Below, piece by piece: positions 1-6,338 of a stretch of 55,927 nt of DNA (position 1 is the stretch's first letter; every line of letters starts with the position of its first letter). The position numbers were made by a program, and so were the translations under genes. The DNA comes from Streptomyces cacaoi (GTDB taxonomy: Bacteria > Actinomycetota > Actinomycetes > Streptomycetales > Streptomycetaceae), in NCBI RefSeq assembly GCF_006539165.1, contig NZ_BJMM01000015.1, positions 1 through 55,927 on the forward strand. The letters are read 5' to 3'. The notes under the pieces are model-generated. The model was not told the DNA's origin, did no database searches, and saw only the letters and a list, made by a program, of their open reading frames with translations.

Positions 1-1263
1 CACACCAGGGATGGCGTCCGGGATCAGGTGGGCTCCCCCGCCGACGGCGATCAGCGGCAGTTCGCCTCGGGAGGTCTTGATTCTGTCGGCAAGGATGCTG
101 AACTGCTCGTCGACGTGGGCCAGCACCTCCTCCACGGAATCGTCGGTGAGGCTCACGAGCGACGGATCGCCGAACTGAGCGCGCCGGGAGGCCACGCTGA
201 TGTCGCTGAGAGTGAGTGTGTTTCCGCCGTAGACGAGCGCTTCCTCGGTGATCCGGTAGCCCACGCTGTCGGGGCCGACCTGGGGCGGACTCGTCGAGCC
301 GACGATCGTGCCGCCGCCGATTCCCACCGAGATCAGGTCGGCCATGCGGTAGTTGGTACGCACGCCGCCGACCTCGACGGCCAGTGCGGACTCGCGGGGG
401 AACCCATCGACGAGCAGACCGACATCCGTCGAAGTGCCGCCGACATCCATGACGATGGCGTTGTCGACCCCCGAGAGGTAGGCGGCTCCCCGCATGGAGT
501 TGGTGGGTCCGGATCCGATGGTCATCACCGGCCGACGCACGGCTCCGTCCGCAGTCATGAGGGTTCCGTCGTTCTGCGTGAAGAACATCTCGGCGGTGAT
601 GCCATGGTCGGCCAGCGCGCCGGTGAGGCCGTCGCGGGCCGTCCGTGCGACGTCGACGAGGGCGCTGTTGAGGATCGCTGAGTTCTCGCGCTCCAGGAGG
701 CCGAGTCCGCTGACCTCGTGGGAGGCAGTGATCATGGCGTCCTCTCCGAGCACGCCCCGGAGGATCGCGACCGCCTGGAGCTCGTGGTCAGCGTTGATCG
801 GCGAGTTCATGGCTACGACCGCGACGCCGTCGACGTCACGACACTGTTCAGCGAACTTCGTCACGGCTTCACCGTCGAGGGGGACGAACACGCGCCCATC
901 GACGTCGTGACCTCCTCGAACAATCTCCACCGGGCCTCGTACGACATCCACGAGATCTTCCGGCCACTCCGCGAACGGCGGAATTGCGCGAGTGGCCGGA
1001 GCGCCGATCCGCAGAAGTGCCACACGGCCGAGTCCGGACCGGCGGATGATGGCGTTCACCGGATGCGTGGTGCCCAGCATGACTTGTCCGACCGCCGTGC
1101 CGTCGACCTCTGAGAGCACGCCGACAAGAGCTGCCCGGATGCCCTCGAACACATCCGGCGACGTGGGTGCCTTGTGCCAGGCCAAGACATCGCCGTCCTG
1201 ATGGACGACAGCGACGTCGGTGTTCGTCCCTCCGACGTCGATACCGATTCGAAGCTCCTTCAT
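1..1263 (-). CDS. Hydantoinase/oxoprolinase family protein, 3' end cut by window edge
   Basis: Reading down from ATG at 1263 there are 421 open codons with no stop before the window edge. The product opens with MKELRIGIDVGGTNTDVAVV, the phosphate-1 loop of the actin-like ATPase fold. A second Gly-rich loop, VMDVGGTSTDVGLL, lies near residue 280, and VGIGGGTIVG follows. This is the HyuA/OplA hydantoinase-oxoprolinase family, whose members open hydantoin-like rings with ATP. Relatives paired with DUF917 are about 510-520 residues, so roughly 90-100 C-terminal residues are probably missing (inference). It shares a 4-bp ATGA overlap with the upstream DUF917 gene, so the two are translationally coupled. 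Substrate is unknown; a hydantoin or thiohydantoin is likely. The codons look less GC-extreme than those of the rib genes, suggesting acquisition. Confidence 0.88.
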   Translation of the reverse strand, partial: MKELRIGIDVGGTNTDVAVVHQDGDVLAWHKAPTSPDVFEGIRAALVGVLSEVDGTAVGQVMLGTTHPVNAIIRRSGLGRVALLRIGAPATRAIPPFAEWPEDLVDVVRGPVEIVRGGHDVDGRVFVPLDGEAVTKFAEQCRDVDGVAVVAMNSPINADHELQAVAILRGVLGEDAMITASHEVSGLGLLERENSAILNSALVDVARTARDGLTGALADHGITAEMFFTQNDGTLMTADGAVRRPVMTIGSGPTNSMRGAAYLSGVDNAIVMDVGGTSTDVGLLVDGFPRESALAVEVGGVRTNYRMADLISVGIGGGTIVGSTSPPQVGPDSVGYRITEEALVYGGNTLTLSDISVASRRAQFGDPSLVSLTDDSVEEVLAHVDEQFSILADRIKTSRGELPLIAVGGGAHLIPDAIPGV

Positions 1264-2339
1264 GCCGTTGCTCCCTCAAAGAAGTGGACGTAGTCCAGGT
1301 CGTATCCGAATGCGCGCGGCCCGACCAGGTCGATGGCTTCGGGCGTCAGCCACCGCTCGTGCGCCGGAGTCGCCAGGACGTGCAGCCGCTGGCCGTAGGC
1401 GAGGCCGTCGGTGAGCACGGCTTGTGCAGTTTCCACGTCAAGGGTCGTGATCAGGTCAGGGCTGGTCACGACGGGGCGACCGTTCTCGAGCGCGACCAGG
1501 TTCTCGTTCTGGAAGTCCAGACGCATGATCCGGTCGGAGTCCTCCACATGCTCAAGCGTGACGGTGCCGAGATTCCAGCCGCCCTCGGTGCGCCGTTCGA
1601 GGTCGATCACCTTGCCGGTGAAGACGATCCTGCCCTCGCAGAACTCCAGGAGGTCGTCGTAGCCGTTCCCGGCTCCACCGGCGACCGCGCGGAGGCGCTT
1701 GCCGATCTCGTGACAGTAGGTCAGCGAACCGATGATGGAGGTTTCCTGCACGCGCTGTGCGGTCATCGGGTACATCGCCGCTACGGCCATCATTCCCATC
1801 TGGACCAGCGTCGCTCGGGTGATCCGCTCGACCTCGTAGTTGTCGACGCCTTCGATCAGCACCACGTTGCCCTTCGTGTCGGCAACCACACCCGGCGAAG
1901 CCGGCACGCCTTCCAGCTGCCAGAGCGTCATCTCGACCTTGGGGAAGCACCGACGCATCCCGTCGGCGTCGATCGCCGGCAGACCCAGCTCGGCAGCTGC
2001 GGCGACAGGCAAGACGGCGTTGCCGCCGCCAAGCTCGGCGGCCATCAGCGCGACCGCCTTGCGCCCGAGGCGCTTCTCGAGTGCCCGGACCGCGATTCGC
2101 CACTCGGAGCCCTCGAAGAACCTCTCGATGAGCGCGGTCGGCGCGCCACCAGCCCCGACCGGAATCACCAGTCCATCGGCGGGCAGGTCGTCCGGCTGCA
2201 CGATGGGAACGGGGCCGTATCGCCTCACCGCGTCCTTGACCATCAACATGGGGATATGCGGACCCCATCCGCCGCCGGCGCCCAGGACGGCAGCCCCGGC
2301 CACGAAGTCGTCGATGTTGTCGAGCGTTACTGCTTTCAT
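1260..2339 (-). CDS. DUF917 / S-Me-THD family protein, partner of the hydantoinase
   Basis: 359 residues. I chose the start MKAVTLDNIDDF because GGAGG lies about 6 bases upstream; the frame stays open further upstream but without family similarity. Features match DUF917 (Pfam now describes an S-methyl thiohydantoin desulfurase-type domain): VLGAGGGWGPH near residue 20, VGAGGAPTALIERFFEG, MAAELGGGNAVLPVAAAAELG, IDADGMRRCFPKVEMT and a C-terminal ATPAHERWLTPEAIDLVGPR. DUF917 proteins are regularly encoded next to HyuA-like proteins and are thought to work with them on small cyclic amides or imides. The stop overlaps the hydantoinase start by 4 bp. Cytoplasmic; no signal peptide or membrane segment. 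The exact reaction cannot be read from sequence. Confidence 0.86.
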   Translation of the reverse strand: MKAVTLDNIDDFVAGAAVLGAGGGWGPHIPMLMVKDAVRRYGPVPIVQPDDLPADGLVIPVGAGGAPTALIERFFEGSEWRIAVRALEKRLGRKAVALMAAELGGGNAVLPVAAAAELGLPAIDADGMRRCFPKVEMTLWQLEGVPASPGVVADTKGNVVLIEGVDNYEVERITRATLVQMGMMAVAAMYPMTAQRVQETSIIGSLTYCHEIGKRLRAVAGGAGNGYDDLLEFCEGRIVFTGKVIDLERRTEGGWNLGTVTLEHVEDSDRIMRLDFQNENLVALENGRPVVTSPDLITTLDVETAQAVLTDGLAYGQRLHVLATPAHERWLTPEAIDLVGPRAFGYDLDYVHFFEGATA

Positions 2340-2772
2340 GAATCCTCCTCGTGTGGCACCAGCAAACCGATTGTTGGCAGATCGCGCAGCGGTCGGAGAC
2401 CACATGTGGAGGTCCTTGGCAGTGCAGACTGCCCACCGCACGGCACAAGCTCCATCCCACTGTCAGGGCAGCTCCAGCACGGCGATGGGCATTGCGCCTC
2501 GTCGCAACCGTCCGAGGGCACGCATCCGGTTCTGATCACGAACCAGGCCAGGGTCGACCTCGCCCGAGCCCGGTTGCTGCGCGAGGAACTCGACGGCGCT
2601 CAGGCCGCGTTGGACCCGGTGTTCCTTGTGCCCGCGGAATGGCGAGGAGCCGGCATCGTCGAGCGCATGGCTGCCGTGCGGACCCAGCTGTGCCATCCAC
2701 GGTTCAACCACGTGGGGGCGAAGCGACCGCCCTCGGTGAGCGGATCGAGGAGTTCAGTGCTGCTGCCGCTGC
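2340..2772. other. Stretch without an intact gene, possible eroded coding remnant
   Basis: No reading frame here has a credible start, ribosome binding site and full-length family match. On the plus strand, about 2520-2720 reads LITNQARVDLARARLL and then LDGAQAALDPVFLVP, which faintly resembles the N-terminus of PLP-dependent threonine-dehydratase-like enzymes; similarity then stops. I treat it as possible debris, not a gene. The promoter of the DUF917/hydantoinase operon should also lie in the first 100-200 bases, but I cannot point to clear boxes. Confidence 0.4.
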
Positions 2773-3240
2773 TCACAAACTCGGTGCGGAGACGCTCTCG
2801 GCCCTCGACAGTTGGGCAGTCAGGGCCCCAACGCGAGCCAGAATCGCGGCTTCCTTCGCTGGTGAGATGCCCGTCCCTGCGTGGGTCCGCCACAAGGGCA
2901 GTTCTGTCCACTGCTTCACCTGGTGGGCGGTCAACAGGTCGTCGGGGGCCCAGGTGAGGTGCCCTCGCCGTCCTGTCACCTCCACACACGCTGAAAGGAG
3001 TCCGCTCATCGTGTCGTGGCCGATGGGGGCGACGACGTTGAAGGTCCCTGGCAGCCGGGTTGCGGCATGGTCAAGCGCGAACTCGGCAACGTTGCGGACG
3101 TCGATGGGCTGGATCGACTGCGCTGGATCGCCGGGGGCGAGGATCGTGCCCCCTCGCGATGCTCGCTGAAGCCACCACGGCAAGCGGCCGACGTACTCCC
3201 CCGGACCGGAAGGGGCTGGACGACCACAGCTCCATCAAGG
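2773..3240 (-). pseudogene. C-terminal remnant of an NAD-dependent epimerase/reductase
   Basis: From a stop near 3236 down to the stop at 2773 the minus strand encodes the second half of an SDR/epimerase-like reductase: GPGEYVGRLPWWLQRASRGG, then ILAPGDPAQSIQPIDVRNVA, GTFNVVAPIGHDTMSGLLSA and a QWTELPLW segment. These are the substrate-side landmarks of actinobacterial NAD-dependent epimerases. The N-terminal Rossmann half with its GxxGxxG loop is absent, replaced by unrelated sequence above about 3230. The last 30-35 residues also stop matching the usual C-terminus. A TTG at 3183 could start a 136-residue peptide, but it could not fold as the enzyme. Best read as a gene truncated at both ends during rearrangement of the left flank. 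Confidence 0.6.
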
Positions 3241-3335
3241 TCGCGGCCGACCGGTACGGACCCTGACACAGGACGGGCGCGAGCGGTGCCGACACGTGGT
3301 GGGCACCGCGTGCGCGCCGTACGTCAGGCAGAGGC

Positions 3336-4772
3336 TCAGCTCAGACCGTGCTTGCTCAGCACCCGCTGCTGGGCCGACGTCAACTTCAGGGGGAAGAAGA
3401 CGTAGCAGACACCGCCCGAACCGCCCAGGACCTTGCCGGAGGCGTCCTTGCGCTTCGTCCGCAGCCAGATGTTCTCGAACTGCCGGCGTTTGTAGATGTG
3501 GCGGACCGACGGATTGTCGGGGGACGCGGGGTCGTTGGCGATGACGTCGCCGGAGGCGGTGAAGCCGATGACGGTCATCAGGTGGCCCGCTGTGCCGTAG
3601 CCGGCGCCGTCGAGTTCGGACTCGATGAAGGACTGCGAGGTGATCAGCGGGATGCCCGCGGCGATGAACTCCTCCGCGTCGTTGAGGGAGTCGAGGCGGG
3701 TCACGACGGCCTGCATGTCGCGGTACGTCGCGGCGTACGCGGTGTTGAAGGGCCAGTTGCCGCAGCCGTTGTACTGGTAGTCGAAGGTGTGCCGGGCCGC
3801 GTGGCAGACCTGCGGGTCGGCGTAGTCCGGGTCGACCCAGGCGAGGTCCTCCTCGGTGGGCCGGCGCCCCCAGTACTCGACGATCATCTGGGCGGACGTG
3901 GGGCTGCACCACGCCTCTCCCCCGTTGTCGTACTCGGGGTACTGCCCCTTGTGGATCTCCTGGGAGTAGCGCGGCACCTTCAGCTCCACGGCACGGCCGA
4001 GGCCCGGTTCGGACTCCGGCACCTCGAAGCGGGCCGGTACGTCGGAGGCCATGACCGCGGCCCGCCACACGGTCGGGGTGGCCTCGCTGCCGGGGGCGCG
4101 GCAGAGCGTGAGGCGCAGCCGGAGGGAGGCGAGGCGCAGTCCGCCGGAGAGGTCGTCGACGGCGAGGGTGTCGGTGGAGACGGTGCTCTTCCCGTCGCCC
4201 TGGTCGTCGACGGAGGTGCGGCGCGGGACGTCGGCGCCGTCGCCCGACGTCCAGACGCCCATCGTGTACCAGGGGGTCTCGGTGCCGTCCGAGTAGGTGC
4301 CGCGCAGTTCGACCCGGATCCATGTTCCGGCGGGCGTGTGCGCGTTCCAGGAGGCGATGGCCTCGCCCGCGGGGACGGCCGGTTCGTACGCCGGAGAGGT
4401 CCAGGTGGCGTACTCCCAGGTGGCGCCCTTGCCGGTGTGCGGGTCGCGGTAGTCGACGGTGCCGGCCGGGCGCGCGAGGACGATGCCGGGGCGGGATCCG
4501 TCGGCCGGGGCCGTCCCGCGGGCACGGCCCGAGCTCCAGTCCCGCCGGGAGGACCAGGTACGCAGGTCCACGTGTGGTTCCTTCCTGCCGGGCCGGGTGC
4601 GGGCGGGGGCGCGGGGGTGGCCGGGCGCGGGGGCGCCGGGGCCGGCACCGGCACCCGGTCGGCCGTCGGCCGCCAGTGCGGGGCCGGAGGCGGAGACGGA
4701 CGCCGCCGAGGCGGCGACGGCGACGGCGGCGGTGAGTACGGTGCGGCGGGCGGCGGGTCTGCTGCTGGTCAT
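3336..4772 (-). CDS. Secreted C39-like cysteine peptidase with Tat-type signal
   Basis: 478 residues from ATG at 4772; the upstream open frame is low-complexity and lacks family similarity. The N-terminus (ARRTVLTAAVAVAAS, then ALAAD) reads as a twin-arginine signal ending near residue 36, so the protein is probably exported folded. A Pro/Gly/Arg-rich linker is followed by a beta-rich N-terminal domain (about 70-260) and a papain-like C39-type peptidase domain. Visible catalytic candidates are Cys289 in GEAWCSPTS, His397 in AGHLMTVIGF, and the NDPAS segment near residue 410. This is the architecture of Streptomyces 'C39 family peptidase' proteins. It has no ABC transporter attached, so it is not a bacteriocin exporter protease. 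Substrate unknown; a wall or extracellular protein is likely. It stands alone on the minus strand. Confidence 0.85.
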   Translation of the reverse strand: MTSSRPAARRTVLTAAVAVAASAASVSASGPALAADGRPGAGAGPGAPAPGHPRAPARTRPGRKEPHVDLRTWSSRRDWSSGRARGTAPADGSRPGIVLARPAGTVDYRDPHTGKGATWEYATWTSPAYEPAVPAGEAIASWNAHTPAGTWIRVELRGTYSDGTETPWYTMGVWTSGDGADVPRRTSVDDQGDGKSTVSTDTLAVDDLSGGLRLASLRLRLTLCRAPGSEATPTVWRAAVMASDVPARFEVPESEPGLGRAVELKVPRYSQEIHKGQYPEYDNGGEAWCSPTSAQMIVEYWGRRPTEEDLAWVDPDYADPQVCHAARHTFDYQYNGCGNWPFNTAYAATYRDMQAVVTRLDSLNDAEEFIAAGIPLITSQSFIESELDGAGYGTAGHLMTVIGFTASGDVIANDPASPDNPSVRHIYKRRQFENIWLRTKRKDASGKVLGGSGGVCYVFFPLKLTSAQQRVLSKHGLS

Positions 4773-4840
4773 GCGGGGTGCCCCCAGTCCTCGGTGCGGT
4801 GCGGTGCGGTTCTCGCGTGGTTCTCGCTCGGCTCTCGGCT

Positions 4841-4950
4841 CGGTGCTCGGGTCCCGGTCCGGCCCGGTGCTCGCTCGTCTCGCTCGGCTTCCGGTTCCGG
4901 GTGCTCGGTTTCGTCTCTTCCTCGGTGCTCGGATCCCGGTCCGGCCCGGT
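4841..4950. repeat. 28-bp direct repeat, two copies
   Basis: Positions 4841-4868 and 4923-4950 are identical except for one base (G to A at the eleventh position). The core is TCCCGGTCCGGCCCGGT. The copies are 82 bp apart, with further partial copies around them. It lies in the peptidase upstream region and may be simple slippage-type duplication. Confidence 0.75.
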
Positions 4951-5199
4951 CTCGGGTCCGGACCGGCTCTCGTCGGGTTGTCTTCGGGCTCTCGTCGGTA
5001 CGGGTGCGGTGGCTGTTCGGGTCGGTCGTGGTGGCCCGGACGGTGTCGGCGGAAGCCCACTATCGCCGCTCCCCGTGGCCCGTGCCACACCTGCGGCACA
5101 CCCGAGCGCACACACTTCGGCCCGCCCCGGGCACGCGCCTCCGCGCAGGCCCCGCTCCCGCCGGGCCCCCGGCGCGGCAGGTGTACCTGTTCTGCCGCG

Positions 5200-5205
5200 T
5201 ACGCT
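5200..5205 (+). promoter_or_regulatory. Candidate -10 box (TACGCT) for a leaderless kinase mRNA
   Basis: TACGCT ends 6 bp before the ATG at 5212, so transcription would begin at or next to the start codon. No Shine-Dalgarno sequence is evident between them. Leaderless transcripts are common in Streptomyces; no convincing -35 is visible, so the call is tentative. Confidence 0.4.
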
Positions 5206-5211
5206 GGGGTG

Positions 5212-5931
5212 ATGCCGTCCTTCACCTCGCTCGAAGCGTTCGCCCGGCTGGTGCCGCGGTTGGCTCCGTCGTGCGGGCCGGTGCGGCTCGTCGGGGTCGA
5301 CGGGTACGCCGGGTCGGGGAAGACGACGCTGGCGGGGCGGCTGGCGGGGCTGTGCGGTGGGGCGCCCGTGGTGCACCTGGACGACATCGCCGAGCACGGT
5401 GCGCTGTTCGACTGGACGGAGCGGTTCGTCACAGAGGTGCTCACGCCCCTGGAGCGGGGGGAGAGCGCGCGCTACGGGGTCTACGACTGGGTGAAGCGGA
5501 CCCGGGAGCGGACGTCGGTGGTGTGCCCGGCGCCGGTCGTCCTCGTGGAGGGAGTGGGCGCGGGGCGTGCGGCGCTGCGCTCCTCTCTGGCCTGCCTGTT
5601 GTGGATGGATGTGCCGCGCGCGACGGCGTGGCGGCGCGGCCGGGAGCGGGACGGGGCCGCTCAGGCGGAGTTCTGGGCGGGCTGGATGCCGGCGGAGCGG
5701 GCGCATTTCGCGGCGGATCCGTCGCGCCCGTTCGCGGATTTTCTCGTGCGCGAAACGGTCACTTCCGGACGGGAAACGGGCAGCCGTCCTGCCCGGCAGG
5801 AGGGTGGTGCGGCCGTTCCGGAAGGTCCGTTCGGGGAGTTCCCGGTGCCCGGATACGAGGTGTTCGAGGGGCCGGGGCGGGCAGCGGGAGGACCCGTGGA
5901 TCTCACGCTTCGTATAACAAGCGGGAGTTGA
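5212..5931 (+). CDS. Uridine kinase-like P-loop nucleoside kinase
   Basis: 239 residues. The P-loop is GVDGYAGSGKTTLAGRL (about residues 27-43), followed by VVHLDDIAEHGALFDWTERF, the Walker-B-like VVLVEGVGAGRAAL near residue 107, and an Arg-rich lid (ATAWRRGRERDG). This is the layout of the uridine kinase/phosphoribulokinase-like P-loop fold seen in small Streptomyces 'uridine kinase' proteins; phosphorylation of a nucleoside or similar small molecule is likely but the substrate is not established. Residues after about 180 are Gly/Pro-rich and poorly conserved. The start is set by the TACGCT box just upstream. Monocistronic: the next element is a separate promoter and terminator unit. Confidence 0.75.
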   Translation: MPSFTSLEAFARLVPRLAPSCGPVRLVGVDGYAGSGKTTLAGRLAGLCGGAPVVHLDDIAEHGALFDWTERFVTEVLTPLERGESARYGVYDWVKRTRERTSVVCPAPVVLVEGVGAGRAALRSSLACLLWMDVPRATAWRRGRERDGAAQAEFWAGWMPAERAHFAADPSRPFADFLVRETVTSGRETGSRPARQEGGAAVPEGPFGEFPVPGYEVFEGPGRAAGGPVDLTLRITSGS

Positions 5932-5965
5932 GACCGATCTTCTTGTGCCTCTCGGGCCGACCGGC

Positions 5966-5995
5966 TTGACCGGCGCCCCCGGGACCGATTACGTT
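5966..5995 (+). promoter_or_regulatory. Promoter of the small RNA candidate
   Basis: TTGACC (5966-5971) and TACGTT (5990-5995) are separated by 18 bp (17 if TTACGT is used). This is a good match to the housekeeping sigma consensus for this genus and predicts a start near 6001. It lies 35 bp beyond the kinase stop and more than 340 bp before the next start codon. Confidence 0.55.
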
Positions 5996-6000
5996 TCCAA

Positions 6001-6070
6001 CAAGCGGTCTACGCAGGCCGCCTGTAGACACGAAGCCCCCGGTTGTTCCCCCGTGACCGGGGGCTTCGTT
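6001..6070 (+). ncRNA. Candidate small RNA, two hairpins, about 70 nt
   Basis: Between the promoter at 5966-5995 and the terminator ending at 6067 lies a 30-nt segment forming a hairpin: GTCTAC (6007-6012), bulge GC, AGGC / GCCT, then GTAGAC (6024-6029). The terminator stem follows after 2 nt. No start codon with a ribosome binding site is present. It is not a tRNA and I do not recognise a known RNA family. Alternative reading: a transcribed attenuator for the downstream ATPase, but that gene has its own promoter candidate. Confidence 0.45.
6032..6067 (+). terminator. Strong terminator hairpin
   Basis: Perfect 12-bp stem GAAGCCCCCGGT (6032-6043) / ACCGGGGGCTTC (6056-6067) with a 12-nt loop, followed by GTT. 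The U tract is short, as is usual in this genus. It would end the small RNA and any kinase read-through. Confidence 0.8.
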
Positions 6071-6254
6071 CTGCTCTCCCGGCCCCAAGCGGAAGCGCTC
6101 AGCCGCGTTTTGCTCACTCTTCGTGTTGCTTCCTGGGGCCGGTGCGATGCCGCTTCCGGGGCTCTCCGGCGGGCCGTCCGCCGCCCTCGACGGCGCCTGC
6201 GCACGGCGGGTGCCCGGCCCGCACACACCGGTCCATCGGGGCCGTACACCTCCC

Positions 6255-6283
6255 TTCGGCCGGGGACGACACGCGGGTACGAT
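6255..6283 (+). promoter_or_regulatory. Candidate promoter of the AAA ATPase gene
   Basis: TTCGGC (6255-6260), 17-bp spacer, TACGAT (6278-6283). Predicted start near 6290, giving a leader of about 50 nt to the GTG at 6339. An ATG at 6282 overlaps the -10 box and so is unlikely to be the true start. Confidence 0.45.
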
Positions 6284-6338
6284 GCGGAACAGCGCGGGAA
6301 CCCCGGGTGATAACCGGCAGACGACGGGGGACGTTTTC

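Larger units (their letters stand above)
4773..5211. other. Divergent intergenic region, repetitive
   Basis: 440 bp between the divergent peptidase and kinase genes. Both promoters must lie here. The middle is dominated by short degenerate repeats on a CGGTGCTCGG / TCCCGGTCCGGCCCGG theme, including one nearly perfect 28-bp direct repeat listed separately. No small gene or tRNA is recognisable. Confidence 0.6.
5932..6338. other. Intergenic region holding a small RNA candidate and a gene promoter
   Basis: 407 bp between the kinase and the AAA ATPase. It contains a complete promoter, hairpin and terminator unit (5966-6070) and then the probable promoter of the ATPase gene (6255-6283). The stretch from about 6075 to 6250 shows no further structure that I can support. 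Confidence 0.65.

Noticed and set aside
2351..3169. Plus-strand 272-residue frame opposite the epimerase remnant
   Set aside because: Composition is Arg/Gly-rich without motifs; the minus strand here has recognisable epimerase segments instead.
6001..6070. 6C RNA or tRNA identity for the small RNA candidate
   Set aside because: Only one loop has a C run (five C) and no cloverleaf can be drawn; it does not fit those families.
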